DNA of 64,000 nucleotides from Elephas maximus indicus (lineage: Eukaryota; Chordata; Mammalia; Proboscidea; Elephantidae): NCBI RefSeq assembly GCF_024166365.1, contig NC_064839.1, positions 15,982,878-16,046,877 on the forward strand. Reading direction: 5' to 3'. The position numbers and the translations under genes were made by a program. The notes under the pieces are model-generated. The model searched no databases. It was not told where the DNA came from and saw only the letters and a list, made by a program, of their open reading frames with translations. Below are positions 30,339-43,167 of this stretch, piece after piece. Positions within the stretch are counted from its first letter, which is position 1, and every line of letters begins with the position of its first letter.

Positions 30339-33300
30339 AAGGACTTTTCGTTGTCATTAGGTGCTATAGAGTCAGATCCAATTCATAGTGACCCTATGTA
30401 CAACAGACTGAAACACTGCCTGATCCTGCACCATCCTCATGACACTTGTTATGTTTGAGCCCATTGTTGCAGCCACTGTGTCAATCCATCTCATTGAGGG
30501 TCTTCCTCTTTTTTGCTGACCCTCTACTTTAACAAGCATGATGTCCTTCTCCAGGGACTGATCCGTCCTCATAACATCTCCAAAGTACATGAGACCAAGT
30601 CTCCTCATCCTTGCTTCCAATGAGCATTCTGGCTGTACTTCTTTCAAAAAAGATTTGTTCATTCTTTTGGAAGTCCATTATATACTTAATATTGTGTGCC
30701 AACACCATAACTCAAAGGCATCAATTCTTCTTTGGTCTTCCGTGTTCATTGCCCAGCTTTCACATGCATGTGAGGCATCTGAAAACACCATGGATTGGGC
30801 CAGGTGCACCTTAGTCCTCAGAGTGACATCTTTGCTTTTTAACACATTTAAAGAGGTCTTTTGCAGCAGATGTGCCCAATGCAATGCGTTGTTTGATTTC
30901 TTGAACTGCTGCTTCCATGGGTGCTGATTGTGGATCCAAGTAAAATGAAATCTTTGACAACTTCAATCTTTTCTCCGTTTATCATGATGTTGCCTTATTG
31001 GTCCAATTGTGAGAATTTTTGTTCTCTTTACATTGAGGCTTAATCCATACTGAAGGCTGGAGTCTTTGATCTTCATAAGTAAGCGCTTCAAGTCCACTTC
31101 GCTTTCAGCAAGCAAGGCTGTGTCATCTGCATAAGGCAGGTTGTTAATGAGTCTTCCTCCAACCCTGATGCCACTTTCTTCTTCACATAGTCCAGCTTCT
31201 CAGATTATTTGCTCAGCACACAGACTGAATTAGTATGGTGAAAGGATACAACCCTGATGCACACCTTTCCTGCCTTTAAACCATGCCGTATCCCCTTGTT
31301 CTGTTTGAATGACTCCCTCTTGATCCACGTACAGGTTCCTCATGAGCACAATTAAGTGTTCTGGAATTTCCATTCTTTGCAATATTATCCATAATTTGTT
31401 ATGATCCACACAGTAGAATGCCTTCGCATAGTCTATAAAACACAGGTAAACAACTTTTGATATTCTCTGCTTTCAACCAGGATCCATATGACATCAGCAA
31501 TGATATTCCTGGTTCCACGTCCTCTTCTGAATCTGGCTTGAATTTCTGGCAGTTCCCTGTCGATGTACTGCTGCCCGTTAATGTACTGCTGCAACTGCTT
31601 TTGATCGATCTTCAGCAAAATTTTACTTGCATGTGATATTAATAATATTGTTCCAAAATTTCCACATTCAGTTGGATCACCTTTCTTTGCAATAGCCATA
31701 AATATGGATCTCTTCCAGTCGGCTGGCCAGGTAGCTGTCTTCCAAATTTTCTGGCATAGATGAGTGAGCACTTCCAGCACTGCATCCAGTTGTTGAAATA
31801 TCTCAATTGGTATTCTTTCTGCCAATGTCTCCAGTGCACCTTGGACTTCTTTGCTCAGTACCATTGGTTCTTGATCATATGTTACCTCCTGAAATGACTG
31901 AATGTCGACCAGTTCTTTTTGGTATAGTGCTTCTGTGTATTCCTTCCATTTTCTTTTGATACTTCCTGCATCATTCAATATTTTTCCCATCAAATCCTTC
32001 ACTATTCAACTCAAGTCTTGAACTTTTCTTCAGTTCTTTTAGCTTGAAAAATGCTGAGTGTGTTCTTCCCTTGTGGTTTTCTAACTCCAGGCCTTTGCAC
32101 ATGTCATTATAATACTTTATTTTGTTTTCTCAAGCCACCCTTTGAAATGTTCTGTTCAGGTCTTTTACGTAATCATTTCTGCCATTCACGTTAGCTACTT
32201 GATGATCAAGATCAAGTTTCAGAGTCACTTTTGACATCCATTTTGGTCTTTTCTTTCTTTCCTGTCTTTTTAATGATCTGTTGCTTTCTTCTTGTATGAT
32301 GTCTTTTATGTCATTCCACAACTCATCTAGTCTTTGGTCATTAGTGTTCAATGTGTCAAACCTATTCTTGAGATGGTCTCTAAATTCAGGTGGGACAGAC
32401 TCAAGGTTGTAGTTTGGCTGTCATGGACTTGTTCTAATTTTCTTCAGCTTGAAATTGAACTTGCATATGCGCAATTGATGGTCTGCTCTGCAGTCGGCCC
32501 CCGGCCTTGCTCTGACTGATGATATTGAGCTTTTCCATTGTCTCTTCCCACAGATGTAGTCGATTTGATTCCTATGTACTCTATCCAGCAAAGTCCATGT
32601 GTATAGTCACTGTTTATGTTGTTGATAAAAGGTATTCGCCAGGGAGAAGTCGTTGGTCTTGCAAAATTCTATCTTGTGATCTCTGGCATCGTTTCTATCA
32701 CCAAAGCTATATTTTCCAACTTTCACATTCCTATCACCAGTAATTATTAATGCCTCCTGATTGCACACTTGATCAATTTCAGACTGCAGAAGCTGGCAAA
32801 AACCTTCAATTTCTTCATCTTTGGCCTTAATGCTTGGTGGGTAAATTTGAATAATAGTTGTATTAACTAGTCTTTTTTTAAAAGTCTTTCTTTTAGGCAT
32901 ATGGATATTATCCTATCACTGATGGCGTTGTTCTTCAGGATAGATCTTGAAATGTTCTTTTTGACAATGAATGCAATGCCATTCTTCTTCAAGTTGTCAT
33001 TCCCAGTATAGACCATATGACTGTCCGATTCAAAATGGCCAATACCAGTCCATTTCAGCCCATCAATGCCTAAGATATCGATGTTTATGCTTTCCACTTC
33101 ATTTTTGACGATTTCCAATTTTCCTAGATTCATACTTCATACATTCCACTTTCCAATTATTAATGGATGTTTGCAGCTTTTTCTTCTCATTTTGAGTCAT
33201 GCCACATCAGCAGATGAAGGTCCCAAAAGCTTGACTCCATCCACATCATTAAGGTCAACTCTACTTTGAGGAGGCAGCTCTTCTCTAGTTGTCTTTTAAG

Positions 33301-33368
33301 TGCCTTCCAACCTGACGGGCTCATCTTCTGGCACTGCTTCATTGTTCTGCTGCTATTCATAAGGTTTT

Positions 33369-34101
33369 TTTTTTCTTTTTAATCTGTTGATTTTTTTTTT
33401 TTTTTTTTTTTTTTTACTGTGCTTTAAGTGAAGGTTTACGGTTCAAGTTAGTTTCTCATACAAAAATTTATACACACGTTGTTATATGACTCTAGTTGCT
33501 CTCCCTATAAAGTGACGGCACACTCCTTTCCATCCCGGATTTCCCATGTCCATTCAACCAGCTCCTGTCCCTTTCTGCCTTCTCATCTTGCCTCCAGACA
33601 GGAGCTGCCCATTTAGTCTCATGTATGTACTTGAGCTAAGAAGCACACTCACACGAGTATCATTTTATATCTTGTAGTCCAGTCTAATCTTTCTCTGAAG
33701 AGTTGGTTTTGGGAATGGTTTTAGTTTCTGGCCAAAGAGTCCGGGGGCCATGTCTTCTGGGGTCCTTCCAGTCTCAGTGAGACCATTAAGTCCAGTCTTT
33801 TTACTAGAATTTGAGTTCTGCACCCCACTTTTCTCTTGCCCTGTCAGGGACCCTGCTGTGTTCCATCAGGGCAGTCATTGGTAGTAGCTGGGCACCATCT
33901 AATTCTTCTCATCTCAGGCTGATGGAGTCTCTGGTTTATGTGGCCCCTTCTGTCTCTTGGGCCCATATTTACCTTATGTCTTTGGTGTTCTTCATTCTAC
34001 TTTGCTCCAGGTGGGTGGAGACCAATTGATGCATCTTAGATGGCCGCACGCTAGCTTTTAAGACCCCAGATGCCACTCACCAAAGTGGGATGCATTCTCT
34101 C
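33369..34101 (-). mobile_element. L1 3' end, first of two tandem tails in the RTE
   Basis: A reversed poly(A) (T-run at about 33390-33416) is followed by the reversed L1 3' UTR ('actgtgctttaagtgaaggt', 'gatgcatcttagatggccgc' near 34030). It ends at about 34101, where a second reversed tail begins. The outer flanks of the pair are CTATTCATAAGGTTTT (33353-33368) and CTATTCATAAAGTTTT (34555-34570), a 16-bp duplication with one mismatch. Confidence 0.82.
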
Positions 34102-34554
34102 TTTTTTAAAAAATTAATTTATTTATTGTGCTTTAAGTGAAAGTTTACAAATCAAGTCAGTCTCTCATATAAAAAGTTATACACACCTTGCTATGTACTC
34201 CTAGCTGCTCTCCTACTAATGAGACAGCACATTCCTCCTCTCTACCCTGTCCATTCAACCAGCTCCTGTCTCCCTCTTCCTTCTCATCTTGCTTCCAGAT
34301 AGGAGTTGCCACACGTCTACTTGAGCCAGGAAGCTCACTCCTCACCAGTATCATTATCTATCTTATATAAAAAAAAATATAGTCCAGTCCAATCCCTGTC
34401 TGGAGAGTTGGCTTTGGAAATGGTTCCAATCTTGGGCTAACAAAGGGTCCGGGGACCATGACTTCCGGGGTCCCTCCAGTCTCACAAGTAAGCCCGGTCT
34501 TCTTATGAGAATTTGAGATCTGCATCCCACTGTTTTTCTGCTCCATCAGGGATT
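34102..34554 (-). mobile_element. L1 3' end, second of two tandem tails in the RTE
   Basis: It restarts with a short T-run and 'tattgtgctttaagtgaaag' and repeats the reversed 3' UTR to 'ctgctccatcaggga'. The first tail probably inserted near the 3' end of this one, because the shared outer duplication encloses both. I could not identify a separate inner duplication. Confidence 0.8.
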
Positions 34555-35740
34555 CTATTCATAAAGTTTTCACTGGCTAATTGTTTTCAGAAGTAGACCA
34601 CCAGGTCCTTCTTCCTAGTCTGTCTTAGCCTGGAAGCTCAGATGAAACTTGTCCACCATGGGTGACCCTGTTGGTATTTGAATACCAGCGGCATAGCTTC
34701 CAGCATCACAGCAACCTGTAAGCCCCACAGTAAAACAAACTGACAAAGAAGGACTTACAAAAGATTTAATCAGGCAGAAGAATCAGTGAATTAGAGGATA
34801 AGACAGTTAAAATTACAGAGGCTGAAGAACAACATGAACAGAGACTCAAAAAGGCTGAGCACAGTTTAACGTAATTATAGGACAACAACAAGAAACCTAA
34901 TATACACATCAAGGGAATTGCAAAAGGAGATGAGAGAGAAGAAGGGACAGAAGGAATAGTTGAAGAAGTAATGACAGAAAATTTCCTCTAACAAAGGACA
35001 TGAATCTACAAATGCAAGATGCACAAAGAACCCCAAGCAGGATAAGCTCAAGAGCTACACCAAGATACAGCATAGATTTTAAAAAAACCCAGTACATCAT
35101 AGATAAAAAAAAAAATGATAGGCTCTCAAAAAGTAAAGGTAAAGAGAAAATCCTGAAAGCAGCAAGAAAGAAGCAAACAGCCACATACAAAGGATCCCCA
35201 ATGAGATTAAGTGGCAGTTTTTCCTAAGAAACACTGGAGACCAGAAGGCAATGGAATGATATATTTAGAATGCTGAAAGAAAAAACCATCAACCAAGAAT
35301 ACTATTCCCAGTGAAACTATCCTTCAAGAACGAGGGTGAAATTAAAACATTCCCAGACAAACTGAAGCTGAGAGAGTTCATATCCACCAGATTGGTCCTA
35401 TTAAAAATACTAGTGGGAGTTCTGTAGATGGAAGGGAAAAGGCACTAGAAAGTAATTCAAAGCTATACATGAAACAAAAGAACACTAATAAAGGGAAATG
35501 CATGAACAAGTTTAGGGACTAGTAATAAGGTATTCATGCTTGATAATTCTGAATATTTTGTCTCTCATGTTTTTTAATAACAAATATAGGTTTTGGATAT
35601 AAAAGGCAAGGAAAAAATTATGTTACAGGGCACATGAAATATAAACATGTAATTACTGATAACAACAAAAGTGGGGGAAAGGAATAGGATAGATATAGAC
35701 TTTCTTGTATGTTACTTAAGTTAAGCTGGTACCAACTTGC

Positions 35741-35893
35741 CCTAAACAAAACTCATTGCTGCTGAGTCGATTCCAACTCATAGTGACCCTACAGGACAGA
35801 GTAGAACTGCCCCATATGGTTTCAAGGAGTGGCTGGTGGATTCAAACTGCCAACTTTTTGGTTAGCAGCTGAGCTCTTAACCACTGCAACAGC
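35741..35893 (-). mobile_element. AfroSINE
   Basis: Reversed tail 'tgctgctgagtcgattccaa' and reversed B-box-like 'ctggtggattcaaactgcca' are clear, and the reversed head ends near 35893. It is inserted between ORF1 and ORF2 of the ancient L1. Confidence 0.87.
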
Positions 35894-37581
35894 AACTTAT
35901 CCTAGAACATTATAAATACAAGCTCTTAAATATAATATTCATCTTGACCACTAAGAAAATATAAAAAAAAAAAATACACGAAAGCAAAGGAGAAGGAAAC
36001 CAAAAAGGCTCACTACAATAAACCAACAAAACACAGAAGTAAGTATTACTAAAAGCAAAGAAGACTTAAGACACACAACTAACAAAATGGCAGAAGTAAG
36101 TCACTTCTTATCAGTAATTATAGTGAATGTAAATGGACTAAACGCTGCAGTTAAAGTGGTGACAGTGGCAGAATGGCCAGAAGGACCTGATCCAACTATA
36201 TGCTGTTTACATGACACACACCTTAGATGCAAGGAGAGTGAAAGGATGGAAAAAAAAATTCCATGAAAATAATAAAAGAGAGCTGGGGTGGCAACCTTAA
36301 TATCAGACAAAGTAGCCTTTAAGATAAAATCTGTCAGAAGAGCTAAAGATGGACATTATATGTTGATAAAAGGATCAATTAACCAAGAGGAATTAACAAT
36401 AATAAACCCAACATCGGGGCACCTACATACATAAAGCAAACACTGATGGAATTGAAGGAGAAATAGCACTACAATGATAGAATTGAAGGAGAAATAGCAG
36501 TACAATAATAGCTGAAGACTTCGATACATCACTTTCAATATTGGACGGAACATCAAGAAATAAGATCAACAGTGAAACAGAGGACCTGAATGACACTAAA
36601 ACCAACTAGACTTAACAGACATACATAGCACACTGCACCCAAAAACAGCACAATATGCATTCCACTCCAGTGTACACAGATCATTCTCCAAGACAGACCA
36701 CGTTAGGTTCCAGAACAAGTATTAATAAATTTAAAAGGATTGAAATTATACAAAGAATTTTCTCTGACCAAGTGGAGTGAGGCTAGAAATCAAAAAAGAA
36801 AAAATCTGGAAAGTACGTAAATTTATGGAAATTAAACAACACACTATAAAACTACAAATGAGTCAAGAAAGAAATCAAAAGAGAAATCATAAATTTCTAG
36901 AAGCAAATGAAAATAAAGCACAACATAACAAAGCTTAAGGGATGCAGCGAAGGCAGTACTCAAAGGGACACTTATAATGATAAATGGCCACATTAAAAAA
37001 GGAAGAAAGGTCTCAAATTAACAGCCTAACTCGACAACCCCAGGAACTAGAAAGAGAAGAGCAAACTAAACCTCAACCTACCACAAGAAAGGAAATAACA
37101 AAGATCAGAGCAGAAATAAATAAAATGGAAAACAGAAAAACAATACAATCAACAAAACCAGGAGTTGGTTATTTAAAAAGATCAACAAAATTGGCAAACC
37201 TTCACCTAGACTGATAAAGAAAAAAACAGAAAAGATGCAAATAACCAAGATAAGAAATGAAAGAGGAGACATTACAACTGATCCGATAGAAACAAAGAGA
37301 ATTATGACAATATTATGAACAACTGTACTGCAACAAACAGAAAACCTAGATGAAATGGACAAATTCTCAGAGGCATACAACCTAACCAAATTGACTCAAA
37401 AGGAAATAGTCTCAACAGACCTATAACAAGTGAAGAGATCAAATTAGTGATCAAAAACTTCCCAACAAAAAAAAAGTCCTGGAACAGATGGCTTCTCTGA
37501 GGACTTCCATCAAACATTTAGAGAATAGACACTAATACTGTTTAAACCCTTCTAAAACATACAGAAGGAACGAATACTGCC

Positions 37582-38103
37582 TGTTTTAGTTACCTAGTGC
37601 TACTATAACAGAAATACCACAAGCAGATAGCTTTAACAAACAAAAGTTTATTCTCTCACAGTTTAGGAGGCTAGAAGTCCAAATTCATGGTGCCAGATCC
37701 AGAAGAAGGCTTTCTCTCTCTGTCAGCTGTGGGAAAAGATCCTTGTCTTCAACCTTCCCCTGGATCTAGGAGCTTCTCAGTGCAGGCACCCCAAATCCAA
37801 ATGACATGTTCCGCTCCTGGCTCTTCTTGCTTGGTGGTAATGAGGTCCCACTCTTCTTTACTCAAGTGTCTCCTTTTATCTCAAAAGAGACTGACTCGAG
37901 CTACAACCTAATTCTGTAGATTGAGTCCTGTCTCATTAACATAACTGCCTCTATTTCTCCCTCATTAACATCATAGAGGTTAGGATTCACAGCACATAGA
38001 ATAATCACATCAGATCACAAAATGCTGGACAACCACACAATACAGGGAATCATGGCCTAACCAAGTTGACACATATTTTGGGGGAAAAATTCAATCCGTA
38101 ACA
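37582..38103 (-). mobile_element. MaLR-type solo LTR in L1 ORF2
   Basis: On the minus strand it begins TGTTACGGATTGAATTTTT (38103) and ends in CA (37582), 522 bp, matching the LTRs at 13190 and 22773. The flanks CTGCC and CTCTC are a possible 5-bp duplication with two changes. ORF2 text on either side joins up ('aggaacgaatactg' with 'taattcatcctatgaagc'). Confidence 0.88.
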
Positions 38104-40631
38104 CTCTCTAATTCATCCTATGAAGCAAACATAACCCGATACCCAAACCAGACAAAGACACCACAAGAAAAGAAAACTACAGGCTAGTATCTTTTCTGAA
38201 TATAGATGCAAAAATCCTCAACAAAATACTAGCGAACAGTATCCAACAACATATCGAAAGAATCATACACCATGACGAAGTGGGATTTATTCCAGGAATG
38301 CAGGAATGGTTCAACATTAGAAAATCAATCAACATAATACAGATCAATAGAACAAAGGAAAAGAACCACATGATCATCTCTATAGATGTAGAAAAAGCAT
38401 TTGATAAGCTCCAAAGCCATTTCTTATTGAAAACCTTAATGAAGATTGGAATAGAAAAGAAATTTCTCATGATTCAGGGCATACATGAAAAGCCAACAAA
38501 AAACTAAGAGCTTTCCCCCTTGAAATAGGGAATAGAAAGTAATTCAAAGAGAAATAGAAAAACCAGTCGTCCACTTTATATGGAATGGCAAAAGGACCAT
38601 AATAAGCAAAAACAATGTTGAAAGAAAAAAAAAGTAAGAGGACTCACACCTCCTGATTTTAAAATATACTCACTAATATAAAAACTGCCTGATTTTGGTG
38701 TAACAGTAGACACATAGACCAATGGAATAGAATTGAGAGTCCAGAAATAAACCCACACATCTACGGTCAACCGATTTTTGACAAGGGTCCTATGTCCATT
38801 TGATGGGGAAAGAAGAGTCTCCTCAATGAATAAAAAAATGAATAGTGCTGGGAAAATTCGATTCCCACATGAAGAAAAGCATACATAAAACCAAATTCAA
38901 AATGGATTAAGGACATAAATTTGCAGACTAAAACCACAAAATTCTTAGAACAAGCCAGGGCAACACTGTCTCGCCTAGCTTTCAACAATGGATTATCTAA
39001 TATAATAATAAAAGCAGGAGCAGCAAAAGACAAAGTAAATAAATGGGACCTCATAAAAATTTAAAACTTTTGTTCTTCAAAAGGCCTTACAAAAAAAGTG
39101 AAAAGACAAGCAACTGACTGGGAGAATTATCTTTGAAACCATATATTCAACAAGAATCTAATAACCAATATATATATATAAACTTCAACAACTTAACAAC
39201 AAAAAAACAAATAACCCAATCATAAAATGGGCAAAGGACTTGAATTGACATTTCACCAAAAAGGACATTCAAATAGCCACCAAACACATGAAAAGATGCT
39301 CACCATCATTAGCCATCAGGGAGATGAAAATCAAAACCACAATGAGATCCTTTTCACTCTCACTGGGATGGCCACAATAAAACAAATAATAATAATAAAC
39401 GTTGGCAAGGGTGTGGGAAAATTGGAACCCTTATCCATTGCTTGTGGGAATGCAAAATGGTACAGCTGTGCAAAACAGTGAGGCAGTTCCTAAAAAAAAA
39501 AAAAAAAACTAAAAATAGAACTACCATATGACCCAGCAATTTCACTCCTAGGTATATACCCCAAAGACTTGAAAGCAGAGACTCAAAAAGATACTTGAAC
39601 ACCAGTGTTGATTCATAATAGCCAAAAGGTAGAAACAACCTAAGTACCCATCAACAGATGAATAAGAACCCATCAACAGATGAATGGATAAACAAAATAT
39701 GGTACATATATACTCAGCCAGTAGAAGAAATGAGGTCTCGATACATGCTGGATGGAGCCTGAAGACATTATGCTAGGTGACATAAGTCAATCACAAAAGG
39801 ACAAATATTGTATGACCTCACTAATATAAAAAGACAAGAAACGGCAAATGTATAGAGACAAAAGTTTATTAGTGGTTAAGGTCACAAGGGACAGGAGGGA
39901 GGGGGAAAAGGAGGTTAACAGGGATGGAAAATATCATTGATTAAGGGTAGGGTTGCACTGTCAATTACTGTAATTCCTGTCAATAAGTTGTACACCTGTA
40001 AAAAGTTCACCTTGAAAAAATTGCATGATAGACATATTTCCAACAACACACACACATAAAGAGGAGCTGCTGAGGCTGCTTATATACAACCAAAGACCTC
40101 ATGGGATTTAGTTCCTTGGTTTGAAGTTTTAGGGTCATGGTTTCATGAGACATCCCAGTTAATTGGCCTAATAATGTGTTCAGTGCTGCTGTTCTACCTC
40201 CTAGTTGGTTGCATAGTACCTGGGTTCTTAAAAGCTTGCAAGTAGTCATCCAAGGTACAATTGGTCACTATTCACCTGGAGCAACAAACAGAAAGGAGGA
40301 GAGTTAGGAATAGGAGGAGACTATGGAATGTGTGGCTAATTGCTTCCATGCCTCCTCTGCCATGAGATCAGAAGAACTGGATTGTCCTGGCTACCATTGC
40401 TGAATATTTTGATCAAAACTTCTATGGAAGATTTCAAATGAAAAGGGAGAAAAGGCAGAACAGAATTGCAAATTCTCAGGGACTCTAGAATTCTTGGAGT
40501 CATGAAGGTTAGATAAACCCCTGAAACTATGACCCTGAGATAATTTTTATAACTTAACCCAAAAATATCCACTGAAGTCTTCTTAAATCCAAACAGCAGT
40601 TTAGCTTAATTAGTAAAAAATGTTTGCCTTG

Positions 40632-41021
40632 TAGAAAAATGTAGAACAAAATCCTCACTCAAAAAGAAAGACCAGACTTGCTGGCCTGACAAAGACTGAA
40701 GAAGCCCTGAGAATATGGGCCCTGGACACCCTTTCAGCTCAGTAATGAAGTCACTCCTGAGGTTCACCCTTCAGCCAAAGACTGGAGAGGCCTATAAAAC
40801 AACACAAGATGAAAGGGGCACACCAGCCCATGGGCAAGGACTAGAAGGCAGGAGGGGACAGGAAAGCTGGTAATAGGGAATCCAAGGTTGAGAAGGGAGA
40901 GTGTTGACATGTCGTGGGGTTGTTAACCAATGTCATAAAACACTATGTGCACTAACTGTTTAATAAGAAACTAATTTGTTCTGTAAACCTTCATCTAAAG
41001 TATAATAAAAAAGAAAAAAAA
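40632..41021 (+). mobile_element. Short L1 3' end nested in the ancient L1 3' UTR
   Basis: It is flanked by ATGTTTGCCTTG (about 40620-40631) and AGTTTGCCTTG (about 41022-41033) and ends in 'gtataataaaaaagaaaaaa'. The related 3' UTR copy at 44935-45394 lacks this block, which confirms that it was inserted. Only the last 390 bp of an L1 are present. Confidence 0.82.
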
Positions 41022-41379
41022 GTTTGCCTTGAGCATTACGCTTTCTTAAGAACTATCTATGAAGGATCCAAGTGACAACAACTTGAAACATTGGCAGAAA
41101 ACTTAGGGGGCAGTGAGTTTATGTTAATGGGGGAGGAATAACTTGGAAAAGGAGGGTGGGGTCACACAACTTGAAGAATGTAAATGTACATGTAAAAATT
41201 GTTGAATTGATATATGTTTTGCTGTGTATATTCTCAACAACAACAAAAATAAAATAAATTAATAAAAAACACAATACCAAAACCAAACCCGGTGCCGCCA
41301 CAACAGATAAATTAAAATGAAAAATGAAGAAGATACTTAGATATTACACAAATATTATTATATTTGCTTTATTTTTAAC

Positions 41380-41690
41380 AAACACTAGAATCAGCCCAGG
41401 TGCTCTCCAAAAGGTGAACAGTTAAACTGTGGATACCATGCAATACTGCTCAGCAATAAAAACCAACAAAGTATTAAGAAACACAATTTGTGGAATCTCC
41501 AGGAAATTATGCTGAGCGAAAAAGCCAATCCCAAAAGGTTACGCACTTTATGATTCCATTTATATAATATTTTTAATGATGAAATTTTAGAAATGGAAGC
41601 AGGATTAGTGGTTGCCAGGCATTAGGAAAAGGTAGGGGACAGGAGAAAGATGGGTGTGACTATAAAGGGAAATATAAGGAACCCTTGGGA
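41380..41690 (+). mobile_element. Ancient L1M 3' end fragment
   Basis: Words such as 'actgctcagcaataaaaacc' and 'tttatgattccatttatata' belong to old L1M 3' ends. It is broken and short. Strand and family are clear enough, but its edges are not. Confidence 0.55.
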
Positions 41691-41819
41691 CTATTCAGTA
41701 TCTTGACTATGCCTCTACCTGTTCAAATCCCACTCATTCTCCAAAGGCCTCTTTTTTGGGGATATCTTTAGTATTCCAGCTCCACTGCTATTTACTCTAA
41801 ATCGTGTCGTTGGAATAAT

Positions 41820-41905
41820 AATAATAAAAACCACCATTTATTGAGCACTTACAAAGTGCCCTGGTGTTATGCCAAGTCTTCATAAAATGGATACCTCAGC
41901 ATTTG
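41820..41905 (+). mobile_element. MIR fragment
   Basis: 'accatttattgagcacttac' followed by 'aaagtgccctggtgttatgc' matches the MIR 3' core region. It is short and divergent, as expected for an ancient SINE. Confidence 0.5.
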
Positions 41906-42110
41906 GCAGTTCTCAAATTGTTTCATGCTGTTCGGTATTATTTCCCCAGCTTGAGTATAAATTTCTTGAAACGGAAACTTTTTTTTCACAGTATCAGACT
42001 CCAGAAAGGTAAGCAAGAAATATCTGAATTGGCTCAGTTCTACACACCTACTTATCTTGGTTAGAACCAATTAACAATTGTCTAACAGACAATCAAAAAT
42101 AAAGGGATCA

Positions 42111-42960
42111 CTATAACCAAATACCTTGTGGGACTAAATTTCTGGGTTTGAAGGATTTGAACTTTAGTCTCCTGGGGCATCTTGGTCAGTTGGCATAATC
42201 TAATTCAAAAAGTTATGTTCTACATTCCAGTTTGGAGAGTAGTGTCTGCGGATTTAAAAGCTTGTGAGTGGCCATCTAAGATACAACTTAGATATTGGTC
42301 TCTACTCGTGTGGAGCAAAAGAGAAAGAAGAAACCAAAGACTCAGAGAAGAAACTAGTCTACGGGACAAACAGTCTACAAACCACAGCCTCATCTACCCT
42401 GAGATCAGGAGAACTAGAAGGTGCCCAGCTACCATCATTGGCAGTTCTGACCAGGGACTCAATAGAAGGTTCCAGTGAGAATGGAAGAAAAATATGAAAC
42501 AGAACCCCAATTCCAAAAGAAAAGAAAATAGATCTACTGGACTGGTTGAGACTGGAGGCCTCCCTAAGACTATTGCCCTGAGATACTCTTCAAACCTTGC
42601 ACCGAAACTAACCCCTGAGGTCACCTTGTAGCTAAATAACAAGGAGGTTAAAAAAAATAATGAATATTATCCAAAAATACTGTAGTACTGTGATCCTTTA
42701 AAAAATCACCTATATGAGACGACAATTGGTCAACAATTACTTTAAAACAAAGTGAGAATGTGAGGGTTCAAGGAAACTACATTAATAGAAACGGAACAAC
42801 CAGGATGGAAATGATGAGAATGTCCGTGCATTGTGAAGAATGTAACCAATGTCACTGAACAACTTGTGTAGAAATTGTTGACTGGAAACCTAAACTGCTG
42901 TGTAAACCTTCACCGAAAATACAATAAAATATTATTTGTTAAAAATCACATTAAAATAAT
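42111..42960 (+). mobile_element. L1 3' UTR insertion with target-site duplication
   Basis: The target-site duplication ATAAAGGGATCA lies at 42099-42110 and 42962-42973. The block is old L1 3' UTR ('gaactttagtctcctggggc', 'ccctgagatcaggagaacta') and ends 'aatacaataaaatattattt'. ORF2 is absent. Its sequence is related to the 3' UTRs at 40 kb and 47 kb but is a different family branch. Confidence 0.85.
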
Positions 42961-42973
42961 AATAAAGGGATCA

Positions 42974-43167
42974 TGCCCCTGTTGCCATTTTAGATCTGGC
43001 ACCAAAAAAGTTTTTCAGTTGTCTTAAAAAACAGCAGGTGGCATAACATCTATCCATCTATCCATTTACTGCTGGGGGACCTGCCTATTTTTGCATTTAG
43101 CAATCAGACTTCTAAATAGCAATAAACCCCATGCTGAGTAGGCAACAGATGAAAAAAAAAAAAAAAA
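42974..43167 (+). other. Possible retrocopied transcript end
   Basis: AATAAA at 43121-43126 is followed after 25 bp by a run of 16 A (43152-43167). That is the spacing of a genuine cleavage and polyadenylation site copied from an mRNA. The preceding 150 bp is not a transposon I recognise. No open frame is seen. It might be a processed-pseudogene tail or an unknown LINE 3' end. A target-site duplication was not found. Confidence 0.3.

Larger units (their letters stand above)
30347..34748 (-). mobile_element. Near full-length RTE, expanded by two L1 tails
   Basis: The minus-strand RTE reaches from its 3' tail ('cgttgtcattaggtgctata') to its 5' end ('cccacagtaaaacaaactga'). It is flanked by AAGGACTT at 30339-30346 and 34749-34756. 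Without the L1 insertion (33369-34554) its length is about 3.2 kb, as for the copy at 4710. Minus-strand frames show endonuclease text (INIDILGIDGLKWTGIGHFE near 33070), IITGDRNVKVGKY near 32740, and broken reverse transcriptase pieces. The 'YADD' box is lost in frame. It is inactive. Confidence 0.9.
34749..41275 (+). mobile_element. Ancient L1: ORF1, ORF2 and 3' UTR with nested insertions
   Basis: Decayed ORF1 (34749-35530), ORF2 endonuclease start ('attatagtgaatgtaaatgg' near 36117), middle (36300-37580 and 38104-38510) and end (38570-39830) appear in order, followed by a 3' UTR to an A-rich end near 41275. Insertions are an AfroSINE (35741), a MaLR LTR (37582-38103) and a short L1 (40632-41021). 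Part of the reverse transcriptase between about 38510 and 38570 is deleted. A 23-bp tandem duplication of 'cccatcaacagatgaat' lies at 39645-39690. It may continue the L1 at 27520-30338, but ORF1 text is present twice. Confidence 0.78.

Noticed and set aside
33390-33416. Long T-run as a transcription terminator
   Set aside because: It is the reversed poly(A) tail of an L1 copy.
36101-36605. Hydrophobic minus-strand frames
   Set aside because: Antisense shadow of decayed L1 ORF2.
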